DNA from: Hydrogenophilales bacterium 16-64-40
GTDB taxonomy: Bacteria; Pseudomonadota; Gammaproteobacteria; Burkholderiales; Thiobacillaceae
Direction of reading: 5' to 3'
Assembly (NCBI GenBank): GCA_002256995.1
Contig: NCGX01000014.1
Span: 1 to 58,745, forward strand
DNA: 58,745 bases
The notes under the pieces are model-generated. The model ran no database searches and was not told where the DNA came from. It saw only the letters and a program-made list of their open reading frames with translations. Positions 47,168 to 56,643 of this stretch are shown in pieces (the stretch's first letter is position 1; each line of letters begins with the position of its first letter). Both the position numbers and the translations under genes were made by a program.

Positions 47168-47734
47168 ATGGATACGCTCGACACGCACGCCTGGCTGGCC
47201 GACCACGGCGACTATCTGTTCCGGATGGCGCGCCGCCAGCTGCATTCGGACGCGCTGGCCGAGGATGCGGTGCAGGAAACCCTGCTCGCCGCGATCTCCG
47301 CGCAGGCGCGCTACGCCGGCCATGCCAGCCCGCGCACCTGGCTCACCGGCATCCTCAAGCACAAGATCGTCGACCAGATCCGGCGCAACGTGCGCGAAGT
47401 CGAACTGCCGCGCGACGCAGACGGCGAGGAAGCCGTCGACAGCCTGTTCAGGCAGGACGGCCACTGGGCCGAGACGGTGCGTCCGTGGGGCAACCCGCAC
47501 GCCGAGGCGGAACTCAGCCAGCTGCGGCGCGTGCTGGACGATTGCGCCGACCGCCTGAAGCCGGTGATGGCGCAGGTGTTCAGCCTGCGCGAGGTGGCCG
47601 GGATGGAAACCGAAGAAATCTGTAAGGAACTGGGTATCACGCCGACGAACTGCTGGGTACTGCTGCATCGGGCGCGTTTGTTCATGCGGCAATGCCTGGA
47701 GTTGAACGGGTTCTCGAAGGCAGGTGCGGCATGA
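47168..47734 (+). CDS. ECF RNA polymerase sigma factor
   Basis: A 188-residue ECF sigma factor. Region 2 reads LFRMARRQLHSDALAEDAVQ with TRTWLTGILKHKIVDQIRR nearby in form (RTWLTGILKHKIVDQ), and region 4 is FSLREVAGMETEEICKELGI followed by TNCWVLLHRARLFMRQCL. It should direct transcription of the RiPP genes just downstream and perhaps copper genes. The next gene starts within its stop codon (ATGA), coding a zinc-finger anti-sigma protein, so they form a sigma/anti-sigma pair. Confidence 0.88.
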   Translation: MDTLDTHAWLADHGDYLFRMARRQLHSDALAEDAVQETLLAAISAQARYAGHASPRTWLTGILKHKIVDQIRRNVREVELPRDADGEEAVDSLFRQDGHWAETVRPWGNPHAEAELSQLRRVLDDCADRLKPVMAQVFSLREVAGMETEEICKELGITPTNCWVLLHRARLFMRQCLELNGFSKAGAA

Positions 47735-47991
47735 AATGGATCGTGACATGCAAGGAAACCAGCCTGCTCGCCTCGCGCGCCATGGACGAGCGGCTGCCGT
47801 TTGCCGACCGCCTGGCGATGCGGATGCACCTTGCCATCTGCAAAAACTGCGCCCGCTTCAACCGGCAACTGCAGGAAATGCGCCGCCTGTTTCGGGTGGA
47901 GACCGGGGCCGACGAGGCGATCGCGCCCGGCCTCACGCCGGAAGCCCGGCGGCGCATCGAAACCGAAATGCAGAAAAAGCTCGGCTCGTGA
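47731..47991 (+). CDS. Zinc-finger anti-sigma factor
   Basis: An 86-residue soluble protein with the zf-HC2-type ligand pattern: Cys7 in VTCKETS and His-x3-Cys-x2-Cys in MHLAICKNC. No membrane helix is present, so it is a cytoplasmic ZAS-type anti-sigma factor. Metal or oxidation may release the sigma factor it holds. It overlaps the sigma gene by four bases. Confidence 0.8.
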   Translation: MKWIVTCKETSLLASRAMDERLPFADRLAMRMHLAICKNCARFNRQLQEMRRLFRVETGADEAIAPGLTPEARRRIETEMQKKLGS

Positions 47992-48061
47992 GCCTTTCGC
48001 ACCATGCCGGATTCGTCCGGTAATTTTTGACCGCCGTTAAACCTGTTAGGAGAGAAACACC

Positions 48062-48397
48062 ATGTCCAAGAAAACCCTGATCACCGCCGCCGTCGGCACC
48101 GCATTCGTCGCCAGCATGGCCGCCGCCCCCATCGTATCGGCCGCGGAAAATCCCTTCGCGCTGTCCGGCCTGTCTTCCGGCTACCAGGTGGCCGACAATC
48201 ACGGTGAAATGAAGCCCACCGACAAGAAAATGCCGGAGGGCAAGTGCGGTGAAGGCAAATGCGGCGCCACCAAGAAAGACGCCAAGGCGACCGAGATGAA
48301 ACCCACCGACAAGAAAATGCCTGAAGGAAAATGCGGCGAAGGCAAGTGCGGCGCCGCCAAGAAGCCTGTGGAAGACAAATCGGGCGCCATGCAATAA
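48062..48397 (+). CDS. HvfA/BufA-like RiPP precursor with four EGKCG motifs
   Basis: A 111-residue exported peptide. Signal peptide residues 1-28 end in IVSAA; the mature part contains two copies of a 29-residue repeat (49-77 and 78-106). Each repeat holds MPEGKCGEGKCGA, giving Cys62, 67, 91 and 96 as the only cysteines. EGKCG peptides of the HvfA family are reported substrates of DUF692 (MNIO) enzymes, which turn the cysteines into oxidised heterocycles that bind copper. AGGAG lies upstream of ATG 48062. The maturase gene follows after 12 bases, and a sigma/anti-sigma pair precedes it. Confidence 0.85.
   Translation: MSKKTLITAAVGTAFVASMAAAPIVSAAENPFALSGLSSGYQVADNHGEMKPTDKKMPEGKCGEGKCGATKKDAKATEMKPTDKKMPEGKCGEGKCGAAKKPVEDKSGAMQ
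48206..48379 (+). repeat. Two tandem 87-base repeats in the RiPP precursor
   Basis: Bases 48206-48292 and 48293-48379 code near-identical 29-residue units; differences lie mainly after the second EGKCG. Copy-number change would alter how many modified cysteines the peptide carries. Confidence 0.85.
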
Positions 48398-48409
48398 GCA
48401 GCTGACCTG

Positions 48410-49261
48410 ATGCTTCCCCTGCGCCTGTCCGGCGCGGGGCTCGGGTTTCGGCGCGAACTCATTCCCGCGCTGAAAAACCGGGTCCCCGGCGCCATCGATT
48501 TCTTCGAACTCGCTCCGGAAAACTGGATCGACCTGGGCGGCGCCTACGGCCGCGACCTGCGCGGCTTCACCGAACGCTATCCCTTCGTCTGCCACGGCCT
48601 GTCGCTGTCGCTCGGCGGCCCATCGCCGCTCGACGAAATGCTGCTGACCAAGACGCGGCAATTCATGGATGCCCACGGCATCCAGCTTTTTACCGAACAT
48701 CTGTCGTACTGCTCGGATGACGGGCACCTGTACGACCTGCTGCCGATTCCCTTCACCGAAGAGGCGGTGAAACACGTCGCTGCGCGCATCCGCCGCGCGC
48801 AGGACATTCTGGAACGCCGCATCGCGATCGAAAACGCCTCGTACTACGCGCCGAGCCCGATCGCCGAGATGGACGAGATCGCGTTCATCCGCGCCGTATT
48901 GGACGAGGCCGGCTGCGACCTGCATCTGGACGTCAACAACGTCTACGTCAACAGCGTGAACCACCGCTACGACCCACTCGAATTCATCGGCGCGCTGCCG
49001 ACCGAGCGCATCGTCTATATGCACATGGCCGGGCATTACGTCGAGGCCGCCGACCTGCTGGTCGACACCCACGGCGCCGACGTGATCGATCCGGTGTGGG
49101 CGCTGCTCAACGCGACCTACCGCCTCCACGGCGTCGCGCCGACGCTGCTGGAGCGCGACTTCAACCTTCCGCCGCTGGATGAACTGGTGCACGAGGTCGC
49201 GCACATCGCGCGCATCCAGGCAAAACATCATCGACATGAACACGCTAGCCGCGTTTCCTGA
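48410..49261 (+). CDS. DUF692 multinuclear non-haem iron maturase (HvfB/BufB-like)
   Basis: A 283-residue TIM-barrel enzyme of the MNIO family. Candidate iron ligands appear in order: His62 in [11 protein letters not shown], Glu96 in FTEHLSY, Glu141 in IENASYY, Asp174 and Asn177 in LDVNNVYVN, His209 in MHMAGHY, Asp219/His221 in VDTHG, and Glu248 in LLERDF. It should oxidise the EGKCG cysteines of the precursor just upstream. The ribosome site is weak. The partner gene overlaps its 3' end by 26 bases, indicating coupled synthesis of a two-protein complex. Confidence 0.9.
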   Translation: MLPLRLSGAGLGFRRELIPALKNRVPGAIDFFELAPENWIDLGGAYGRDLRGFTERYPFVCHGLSLSLGGPSPLDEMLLTKTRQFMDAHGIQLFTEHLSYCSDDGHLYDLLPIPFTEEAVKHVAARIRRAQDILERRIAIENASYYAPSPIAEMDEIAFIRAVLDEAGCDLHLDVNNVYVNSVNHRYDPLEFIGALPTERIVYMHMAGHYVEAADLLVDTHGADVIDPVWALLNATYRLHGVAPTLLERDFNLPPLDELVHEVAHIARIQAKHHRHEHASRVS

Positions 49262-50007
49262 ATTCCAGCGCTACCAGCTCGCCTTCACCGCGCACATCCG
49301 CGATCCCAGGGCGCATCCGCGCCCGGCCGGCGTCGACGCGCGGCGCATGAAGATCTACACCGAGCTGCTGTTCAACAACGTCGAGGGCTTCCTGCTCGCC
49401 TGCTTTCCGGTGCTGCGGAACGTGCTCGGCGCGCGCAAGTGGGCGAAGCTGGTGCGCTTTTTTTGCCACGCATCGCAGCCGCACGCCTTACTTCCGGCAG
49501 ATTCCAGACGAATTCATCCAGTACCTGCAGAACGAATGGACGCCTGTGGCGGGCTATCCGCCGTTCACGCTGGCGCTGGCGCATTACGAGTGGATCGAGC
49601 TGGTGCTGGCGGTGTCGAACCGCAGCGCGGATCGCGCGTTCGATGCAGCGGGCGACTTGATGGCGGGTGTGCCGCTGCTGAATCCGGTGCTGGCCAACCT
49701 GCGCTACGACTGGCCGGTGCAGCGCATCGCCCCGCGCCGCAAGACGCAGCCCGCCGAAACCCATCTATTGGTGTTTCGCGACGCCGACGACGCGATTCGA
49801 TTCAGCGAGATCAACGCGTTTACCGCGCGGCTGCTCACGCTGCTGGAAGCCGGCGCGCTCACCGGCCGCGCCGCACTGGAACGGATCGCCATCGAGAGCC
49901 GCCACCCCGATCCCGCGCTGATCCTGCAAGCCGGCGGCGCGCTGCTCGACGACTTGCGTGCGCGCGGCGCGATCCTGGGAACCCGTCAGCCGGGCGAGGG
50001 TGCGTAA
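49236..50007 (+). pseudogene. HvfC/BufC-like (DUF2063) maturation partner with a frameshift
   Basis: ATG 49236 gives the normal N-terminus ([40 protein letters not shown]) but the frame changes at a run of seven T (49458-49464). After the run the family sequence continues one frame over: THRSRTPYFRQIPDEFIQYL, HYEWIELVLAVSNRSA and LLVFRDADDAIRFSEINAFT to the stop at 50007. With six or nine T the protein would be about 256 residues, the family's usual size. HvfC/BufC helps the MNIO enzyme hold its peptide. The change could be a true mutation, slippage variation or a sequencing error. Confidence 0.82.
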
Positions 50008-50010
50008 ATC

Positions 50011-50095
50011 GGGGCGGGGACGCCCCGCCTACGCGGCAAGAGCACCGTTGTAGGCGGCTCGTTCCCGGGCCGATGGGTGCGCGTGGCGCACCAGG
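50011..50095. repeat. REP-like GC-rich palindromic element
   Basis: GGGGCG and CGCCCC pair around four bases at 50011-50026, followed by a GTTGTAGGCGGCTCG block of the same kind of extragenic sequence. It separates the RiPP genes from the PCuAC gene and may act in termination. Confidence 0.55.
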
Positions 50096-50099
50096 CTAT

Positions 50100-50558
50100 T
50101 TAATGGTGATGCTGCATGGGCATGGCGTTGCCAACGCCGTGCGCCTCAGCCTTCACCTCGACCGTCTGACGTTTGCCGCCTGACTCCACCGTCAAGATCA
50201 GCGGGATGACGTCGCCGGCGGCGATCGGCTTCGGCAAATTCATCAGCATGATGTGAAAGCCGCCGGGCTCAAGCGAGACCGTCTTGCCTTTCGGCAGGTC
50301 GATCGCCTTCACCTCGCGCATCCGCATCACGTCGCCGTCCATCCGCATTTCATGCATCTCCACCCGCGGCACCGCCGGGCTGGAAGCACTGACGAGACGC
50401 GCGTCGGCATCGGACCGGATCTGCATGTAGGCGCCGCTGACCTTCTGTCCCGGCATGGTGGCGCGGGCCCAGGCCTCGGTGACGCTGATGTTGGCGGCCC
50501 AGACCGATTGCATGGCCAGGGTGCCGATTGCGGCGAGCATCAAAACCTTCAGTTTCAT
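50100..50558 (-). CDS. Periplasmic copper chaperone, PCu(A)C family
   Basis: A 152-residue exported protein: signal peptide up to VWA-AN, then the domain ISVTEAWARATMPGQKVSGA. Copper ligands fit the family pattern His-x-x-Met plus His-x-Met: VEMHEMRMDGDVMRMREV and GGFHIMLMNL. The C-terminus MPMQHHH adds a further metal-binding tail. PCuAC proteins pass Cu(I) to cytochrome oxidase. ATG 50558 has GGAG upstream. It is divergent from the copper-type TonB receptor, so both may share a control region. Confidence 0.9.
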   Translation of the reverse strand: MKLKVLMLAAIGTLAMQSVWAANISVTEAWARATMPGQKVSGAYMQIRSDADARLVSASSPAVPRVEMHEMRMDGDVMRMREVKAIDLPKGKTVSLEPGGFHIMLMNLPKPIAAGDVIPLILTVESGGKRQTVEVKAEAHGVGNAMPMQHHH

Positions 50559-50830
50559 TTTTTTCTCCGTTGAAAATCGATAGCGCATGATCAAGCCTGC
50601 AAGTGAGACACGATAGGCAATCCAGGCACAAATGACGATGCGGCAAATCGTCGCAGCATGGTTTTGCCGCCCGCATCCGCCCGGCGCGACAGCCGCCATC
50701 ATGCGCCGCAATTCTGTCCATGCGCCGGCCGATGCACCCCAAGCAAGCCTCACTTGCGGCAATTTGCCACATTTTCGCGCGCGCGTGATTTCCCTAGACT
50801 CGGAAAGCTTCCAACAATTCCGAGAAAAAC

Positions 50831-53116
50831 ATGCCGTTATCCAGAAAGCCGCTTTCCCTCGCCGTCTCGCTTGCCCTGTCGGCGATGTGGGCCCACGCCG
50901 CTGCGCAGGAGGCATCGCCTGATACGCCGCTGATGACCGTGATCGTCGTCGGTTCGCAGCCCGCAGACGTCGATCTCAACAGCGTGACGCTCGATGCAGA
51001 CGCGCTGCTGCCGATGCGCGCCGCCACCAGCGACACCGCCGCCCTGCTGCGCGATATTCCCGGCGTCAGCGTCACCGGCGCCGGCGGCGTTTCCAGCCTG
51101 CCGTCGATACGCGGCCTGGCCGACGACCGCCTGCGCATCAAGGTCGACGGCATGGACCTGATCGCGGCCTGTCCCAACCACATGAACCCGGCGCTTTCCT
51201 ATATCGATCCCACCCGGGTCGACAGCATCAAGGTCTACGCCGGCATCACGCCCGTCAGCGTCGGCGGCGACAGCATCGGCGGCACCATCCTCGTGGAATC
51301 GGCCAAACCGCTATTCGCCAAGCCCGGCGAAGGCGTCCTGACCCAGGGCGAATTCGGCGCTTTCTACCGCAGCAACGGCGATGCCATGGGCGCGAACCTG
51401 TCGGCGACGCTTGCCGGCGAGAATCTGAGCGTGACCTACACCGGCTCGACCGCGCAGTCGGACAACTACACGGCGGGCGACGACTTCAAGACGACGACCG
51501 CGACCGGCCGCCCCGGGCATACGCTGCCGCTCGACGAAGTCGGCTCCACCGCCTACAAGTCGATCAATCATGCCCTCGGTTTTGCCTTGCGCAATGACGG
51601 CCATGTGTTCGACCTGAAGCTGGCACATCAGAAAGTCCCCTACGAGAATTTTCCGAACCAGCGCATGGACATGACCGACAACACCAGCAATCAGGTCAAC
51701 CTGGGCTACACGGGTGACTATCAGTGGGGCACGCTGAAGGCGCGCGTCTACCACGAGACAACCGAGCACGAAATGGACTTCGGCGATGACAAGCGGTTCT
51801 GGTACGGCAGCGCCTCCAATTCGCCCGTGCCGGGCACCCCGTGTTCGCCCCTCGGGCCCTCGTGCGCCGCGGGCATGCCGATGGACACCGAGGGCAAGAC
51901 CACCGGCATGTCGGTCAACGCCGAGCTGCCGCTTTCCGCACGCGACACCCTGCGCGTCGGCACCGAGTTCCAGGCCTACCGCCTTGACGACTGGTGGACG
52001 GCTTCGGGCGCGATGATGTGGCCAGGCACCTTCCTCAACATCAACGACGGCCAGCGCGACCGCTACGCCGTGTTCGGCGAGTGGGAAGCGAAGATCAATC
52101 CACAGTGGACGAGCCTCTTGGGCCTGCGCCACGAAACGGTGAGGATGGATGCCGGCGATGTGACGGGCTACAAGACCGCCTTGGCAACTGCACCCATGCC
52201 GGGAATGGATGTCGGCAGTCAAATTGCCGATGCCGCTGCCTTCAACGCCCTCGATCGCGACACGACCGACCGCAACTGGGACCTGACCGCACTCGCGCGC
52301 TATGAACCGAACACGACGCATGCCTACGAGATCGGCGTCGCGCAGAAGACCCGCTCGCCCAATCTGTACGAGCGCTATACCTGGTCCAGCTGGACCATGG
52401 CGGCGGTCATGAACAACTTCGTCGGCGACGGCAACGGCTATGTCGGCAACCTCGATCTGGAGCCGGAGGTGGCACGAACCTTGAGCTTCGCCGCCGATTG
52501 GCACGATGCCGGGAAGAAGTCCTGGGGGGTGCGCGTCGCGCCGTACTACACGCACGTGCAGGACTACATCGACGCCACCTGCAATACGGCCAGCTGCCCG
52601 GACGACCAGTTCAACGTGCTGAAGTACGTCAACCAGTCGGCCCGGCTGCTTGGCGTCGATCTGTCCGGCCACTTCCTGGCGGCACGCAGCGCCGCTTACG
52701 GCGACTTCACCGTCCGCGGCGTGGTGAATTACACCCGCGGCGAGAATCGTGACACCGGCGACAAGCTCTACAACATCATGCCCTTGAACGCGAAGCTGGC
52801 GCTGACGCAAAAGCGAGGGCGCCTGACCAATACGCTTGAAGGGCAGTTCGTCGCGGCGAAAAACGACGTCTCGGATATCCGCAACGAGATCGAGACCGCT
52901 GGCTACAGCCTGTTCAATCTGCGCAGCAGCTACGAGTGGAAGCAGGTCCGCCTGGACGTCGGGATCGACAACCTGTTCGACAAGGGCTACGCGCTGCCGC
53001 TGGGCGGCGCCTATGTCGGTCAGGGCACGACGATGTCGATCAACGGCGTGCCATGGGGGATCGCCGTCCCCGGCCCCGGCCGCTCGTTCTACGCCGGGCT
53101 GAATGTGAAGTTCTAA
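50831..53116 (+). CDS. OprC/NosA-type TonB-dependent copper receptor
   Basis: A 761-residue outer-membrane receptor. The signal peptide ends near residue 25, the plug shows DIPGVSVTGAGGVSSLPSIR, and the barrel ends with the aromatic SFYAGLNVKF. The diagnostic feature is IAACPNHMNP with Cys114 and Met118, the CxxxM copper site known in OprC and its relative NosA, and many Met residues lie in the loops. It should import copper across the outer membrane. It is followed by a strong terminator and preceded by the divergent PCuAC gene. Confidence 0.9.
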   Translation: MPLSRKPLSLAVSLALSAMWAHAAAQEASPDTPLMTVIVVGSQPADVDLNSVTLDADALLPMRAATSDTAALLRDIPGVSVTGAGGVSSLPSIRGLADDRLRIKVDGMDLIAACPNHMNPALSYIDPTRVDSIKVYAGITPVSVGGDSIGGTILVESAKPLFAKPGEGVLTQGEFGAFYRSNGDAMGANLSATLAGENLSVTYTGSTAQSDNYTAGDDFKTTTATGRPGHTLPLDEVGSTAYKSINHALGFALRNDGHVFDLKLAHQKVPYENFPNQRMDMTDNTSNQVNLGYTGDYQWGTLKARVYHETTEHEMDFGDDKRFWYGSASNSPVPGTPCSPLGPSCAAGMPMDTEGKTTGMSVNAELPLSARDTLRVGTEFQAYRLDDWWTASGAMMWPGTFLNINDGQRDRYAVFGEWEAKINPQWTSLLGLRHETVRMDAGDVTGYKTALATAPMPGMDVGSQIADAAAFNALDRDTTDRNWDLTALARYEPNTTHAYEIGVAQKTRSPNLYERYTWSSWTMAAVMNNFVGDGNGYVGNLDLEPEVARTLSFAADWHDAGKKSWGVRVAPYYTHVQDYIDATCNTASCPDDQFNVLKYVNQSARLLGVDLSGHFLAARSAAYGDFTVRGVVNYTRGENRDTGDKLYNIMPLNAKLALTQKRGRLTNTLEGQFVAAKNDVSDIRNEIETAGYSLFNLRSSYEWKQVRLDVGIDNLFDKGYALPLGGAYVGQGTTMSINGVPWGIAVPGPGRSFYAGLNVKF

Positions 53117-53144
53117 ACGGTCGCCCGAAGCGTTGCGCAACAAG

Positions 53145-53170
53145 AAGCCCCTTGTTCACGGGGCTTTTTT
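53145..53170 (+). terminator. Rho-independent terminator of the copper receptor gene
   Basis: AGCCCC and GGGGCT pair around an eight-base loop, followed by TTTTT. Confidence 0.8.
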
Positions 53171-53345
53171 CAATTCCGTCGCCGACGCCTCGGCAGCGAC
53201 GACCAAAAAAAACCCGCCGGTTGGCGGGAAGGAGAGGGGTACGCGATGAAGCGTCAGCACACTGACGGCGAGACGATTGGCGCGCACAATTGGACAAATT
53301 GTCGCAGCCCGCAGGCCGCGGCGGCGCGCGCATTACAATGCCGCC

Positions 53346-54602
53346 ATGTCGTCCGCGCCTGATTTCACCCTGCTGTCCACCCTGCCCGCCCGCGCCATGC
53401 TGGGGCGCTTGCTGGCGGTGCGCGTATCGCTGATTGTCGGCTGGACGGCCGGCATCGTCTGGCTGCACTGGGGCCTCACCATCCGCATGCCGCTGTTTCC
53501 GATGGCCGCGGTGCTGGGGCTGATGGCGCTGTTCTCGCTGTCCACCGCCTGGCGGCTGCGGCTGGACGCGCCGGCCACGCAGATGGAGTTTCTGGCGCAC
53601 CTCCTGGCCGACCTCACCGCGTTCGCGGTGCTGGTGTTCTTCAGCGGCGGCGCGACCAATCCCTTCGTCTCGCTGATGCTGGTGCCGGTCATCATCGCCG
53701 CCATCAGCCTGCGCCCGCGCTGTGTGTGGCTGCTGGCGGCGGTGGCGGGCGGCTGTTACGCGCTGCTGCTGTTTTATTACCAGCCGCTGGCGATCGCCGA
53801 CCCGGTCGCCGCCTCCGCCATGCATCTGGGCGGCATGTGGTTCAACTTCCTCATCAGCGCGGCGCTGATCGCCCTCTTCGTCACCCGCATGCAGGCTGCG
53901 CTGCGCACGCGCGATCGGGAGCTGTCGGCGCTGCGCGAAAAACAGCTGCGCGACGAACGTATCGTCGCGCTCGGCACCCAGGCCGCGCTGGCGGCGCACG
54001 AACTCGCCACTCCGCTCGCCACCATCCAGACCACCGCACACGAACTCGCCGTCGAATTCGCCAACGACCCCGACATCGGTGCCGACTGCCGCCTGCTCGA
54101 AAAGCAGGCGCAGGCCTGCAAGTACATCCTCACCCAGCTCGCGGCGCGCGCGCAGGACAGCGCGCCGGTGACGCAGCCGCTCGACGCCTGGCTCGCCGCG
54201 CTGATCGAGCGCTGGCAGGTGCTGCGCCCCGACGCGCGAATCACGCCGCGACTGCCGCCGGACCGGCGCGCCTTCACCCCGCCCGACGGGCTGGAGCAGG
54301 CGATCCAGAACGTGCTCAATAACGCCGCCGACGTATCGCCCGATGCCGTCGAAATCGACGTCGACACGAACATCGACGCGCTTTTGATCGACATTGCCGA
54401 CCGCGGCCCGGGCTTCACGCCCGAGCAGAAGGCACAGGCCGGGCACGTGCTGTTCAGCGCCCGGCCGGGGCGGGGCTGGGGAGTGGGCCTGGCGCTCACC
54501 CACGCCACGTTGGAGCGCCTCGGCGGCAGTCTCACCCTGATCGAACGTGACGGCGGCGGCACCCGCGTGCGCATCACCCTGCCCTGGAAGCGAGCGACAT
54601 GA
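53346..54602 (+). CDS. regB: RegB/PrrB/ActS-type redox sensor histidine kinase
   Basis: A 418-residue kinase with six membrane helices. The quinone-site motif GGATNPF is at 101-107, the H box [19 protein letters not shown] has His218, and Cys258 in [10 protein letters not shown] corresponds to the redox-active cysteine of RegB. The ATPase lobe has [20 protein letters not shown] and [10 protein letters not shown]. RegB senses quinone redox state and phosphorylates RegA; in many autotrophs this controls cbb, respiratory and nitrogen genes. Its stop overlaps the regA start (ATGA). Confidence 0.9.
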   Translation: MSSAPDFTLLSTLPARAMLGRLLAVRVSLIVGWTAGIVWLHWGLTIRMPLFPMAAVLGLMALFSLSTAWRLRLDAPATQMEFLAHLLADLTAFAVLVFFSGGATNPFVSLMLVPVIIAAISLRPRCVWLLAAVAGGCYALLLFYYQPLAIADPVAASAMHLGGMWFNFLISAALIALFVTRMQAALRTRDRELSALREKQLRDERIVALGTQAALAAHELATPLATIQTTAHELAVEFANDPDIGADCRLLEKQAQACKYILTQLAARAQDSAPVTQPLDAWLAALIERWQVLRPDARITPRLPPDRRAFTPPDGLEQAIQNVLNNAADVSPDAVEIDVDTNIDALLIDIADRGPGFTPEQKAQAGHVLFSARPGRGWGVGLALTHATLERLGGSLTLIERDGGGTRVRITLPWKRAT

Positions 54603-55132
54603 ACCGGAAACTTTTGATCGTCGAGGACGATGTCGATTTTGCTGCCGCCTTGGCGCGCGCCATGAAAAAGCGCGGCTTCGACGTGGCGCTGGCGCACGAC
54701 GCCAGCGCAGCCCGCACCATAGCGGAAGCCTTCGCCCCCAGCCACGCCGTCGTCGACTTGAAGCTGCCCGGCGAGTCGGGGCTGAAGGTCGTCGCGATGC
54801 TGGCTGCGCGCACGCCCGCCCCCGCCATCGTCGTGCTCACCGGCTACGCCAGCATCGCGACCGCGGTCGAAGCGGTGCGGCTGGGCGCGCGGCATTACCT
54901 GGCGAAGCCGGCGAACGCCGACGAGGTGCTCGCCGCGCTGCTGCGCGACGAGCCGGATGCTGCGCTGGACGTCAGCCCGGAACCCCTAACGGTCGCGCGG
55001 ATGGAATGGGAGCACATCCAGAAAGTGCTGAACGAGCACGACGGCAACATCTCGGCGACCGCGCGCGCGCTGAAAATGCACCGCCGCACGCTGCAGCGCA
55101 AGCTCGAAAAAAAACCGCCCAGAACGGGCTAA
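54599..55132 (+). CDS. regA: RegA/PrrA/ActR-type response regulator
   Basis: A 177-residue two-domain regulator. The receiver has [17 protein letters not shown] and the phospho-acceptor in [15 protein letters not shown]; Lys lies in YLAKPAN. The C-terminal Fis-type helix-turn-helix, [20 protein letters not shown] and [13 protein letters not shown], is nearly invariant in the RegA family. It is likely to control redox-dependent genes, cbbM among the candidates. Confidence 0.92.
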   Translation: MNRKLLIVEDDVDFAAALARAMKKRGFDVALAHDASAARTIAEAFAPSHAVVDLKLPGESGLKVVAMLAARTPAPAIVVLTGYASIATAVEAVRLGARHYLAKPANADEVLAALLRDEPDAALDVSPEPLTVARMEWEHIQKVLNEHDGNISATARALKMHRRTLQRKLEKKPPRTG

Positions 55133-55153
55133 GGGCACCACGACTCCCGCGAC

Positions 55154-55171
55154 GTGTCATTTTACTGACAG
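55154..55171 (+). promoter_or_regulatory. Pho box upstream of the secreted GDPD gene
   Basis: GTGTCATTTTACTGACAG fits the 18-base Pho box (two seven-base half-sites, 11-base pitch) with few mismatches. It also reads as an inverted repeat, TGTCA-N6-TGACA. It lies 66 bases before ATG 55237. Confidence 0.6.
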
Positions 55172-55236
55172 ATTCCGGGTATAGGGTGGCATCGTCGGCA
55201 TCGCCGATCTTCCCGCCAATCCTCACAGGAGTCCCC

Positions 55237-56547
55237 ATGTTCCCCACCTTTGCTTCCCGGCAGGCCGCCGCTTCTGCCGCATTGCTGATCGTCGCTGCCG
55301 CACCGGTCTGGGCCGATGAACGGAATGCGCCCGATCGCGACGATCCGCGCGGCGCCGTCCGCACCGCACACACCGTCCAGCTCGGCCCGCGCCCGTTCTT
55401 CCTCGTCGAGGATATGCAGGACGGCACGCTCAAGCGCACGCTGCAGCAATGCGCCAACGGCCCGTTCCGCAAGCGCGATTTCTCGATCGGCCACCGCGGC
55501 GCGGCGATGCAGTTCCCCGAACACACGCGGGAATCCTACAAGGCCGCCGCGCGCATGGGCGCGGGCATCGTCGAATGCGACGTCACCTTCACCCAGGACA
55601 AGGAACTGGTGTGTCGCCACGCGCAGAACGACCTGCACACCACCACCAACATCCTTGCCACGCCGCTGGCCGCAAAATGCACCCAGCCGTTCACGCCCGC
55701 CGCCTTCGACGCGGACGGCAAGCTGCTCACGCCGGCGTCGGCCGAGTGCCGCACCAGCGACATCACCCTAGCCGAATTCAAGACGCTGCGCGGCAAGATG
55801 GATGCAGCGAACCCGCGCGCGCGCACCGTCGGCGAGTATCTCGACGGCACCGCCAATTTCCGTACCGACCTCTATGCCGGCCCGACCAGCGGCACGCTCA
55901 TGACCCACAAGGAGAGCATCGCGCTGTTCAAGAAACTGGGCATTAAAATGACCCCCGAGCTGAAGAGCGCCAGCGTGCCCATGCCATACGACAGCGACGG
56001 CGACGGCGTCGGCGACTACACGCAGGAAGACTATGCGCAACAGATGATCGACGAATACAAGGCCAAGGGCGTGCGTCCGCAGGACGTGTGGGCGCAGTCG
56101 TTCGACATCCGCGACGTGCGCTATTGGATCGCCAGGGAACCCGACTTCGGTAAGCAGGCGGTCTACCTGGACGACGCCAACACCCCCGCCGAACTGCCGG
56201 GCGCTGCAGAACTGCATAGCTACAAGGACGAGGGCATCAACATCGTCGCGCCGCCTCTCTTTGCGCTGCTCGACGTCGATGGCAGCGGTCGCATCGTGCC
56301 TTCGGCCTATGCGCAGAATGCCAAGGCTGCCGGCCTCGACATCATCACCTGGACGCTGGAACGCTCGGGCATCCTGGCCGACGGCAACAATGGCTTCTAT
56401 TTCCAGACCGTCGCCCCGGCGATCCAGCGCGAAGGCGACGTGATGACCGTGCTCGATGTACTGGCGAAGGATATCGGCATACTCGGGATATTCAGCGACT
56501 GGCCGGCCACCGTGACCTATTACGCCAACTGCATGAACTTGAAATAA
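55237..56547 (+). CDS. glpQ: Secreted glycerophosphodiester phosphodiesterase
   Basis: A 436-residue exported GDPD. The signal peptide ends near APVWADE. The core motifs are [37 protein letters not shown] and [12 protein letters not shown]; a [10 protein letters not shown] stretch suggests an extra calcium-binding loop. It releases glycerol 3-phosphate from glycerophosphodiesters in the periplasm, a phosphate-scavenging step in line with the Pho box upstream. AGGAG precedes ATG 55237. It is a second GDPD, distinct from the cytoplasmic one at 16690. Confidence 0.9.
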   Translation: MFPTFASRQAAASAALLIVAAAPVWADERNAPDRDDPRGAVRTAHTVQLGPRPFFLVEDMQDGTLKRTLQQCANGPFRKRDFSIGHRGAAMQFPEHTRESYKAAARMGAGIVECDVTFTQDKELVCRHAQNDLHTTTNILATPLAAKCTQPFTPAAFDADGKLLTPASAECRTSDITLAEFKTLRGKMDAANPRARTVGEYLDGTANFRTDLYAGPTSGTLMTHKESIALFKKLGIKMTPELKSASVPMPYDSDGDGVGDYTQEDYAQQMIDEYKAKGVRPQDVWAQSFDIRDVRYWIAREPDFGKQAVYLDDANTPAELPGAAELHSYKDEGINIVAPPLFALLDVDGSGRIVPSAYAQNAKAAGLDIITWTLERSGILADGNNGFYFQTVAPAIQREGDVMTVLDVLAKDIGILGIFSDWPATVTYYANCMNLK

Positions 56548-56587
56548 ACCCGACGAGCCGCACCCGCACGAGGCATCCCGCTTCGTC

Positions 56588-56623
56588 AAAACAAACAGGC
56601 CGCGATTGCGGCCTGTTTGTTTT
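56588..56623. terminator. Bidirectional terminator between glpQ and uppP
   Basis: A perfect 16-base stem around GATT, with A-run on the left and T-run on the right, so it can end both converging transcripts. Confidence 0.88.
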
Positions 56624-56643
56624 GCGTCATCAAATCACCGTAC

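Noticed and set aside
47168-47991. Sigma/anti-sigma pair as part of the argB unit
   Set aside because: argB is on the other strand and diverges; the pair reads into the RiPP genes instead.
48206-48379. Tandem repeats considered as a non-coding satellite
   Set aside because: They lie in frame in an exported peptide with conserved EGKCG motifs, so they are coding modules.
51311-53143. Open frame of 610 codons on the minus strand
   Set aside because: It mirrors the TonB receptor, which has a signal peptide, plug and barrel motifs; the mirror has no start signal or domain.
53040-54503. Open frame of 487 codons on the minus strand
   Set aside because: It is antisense to regB and has low-complexity His/Gln/Arg composition.
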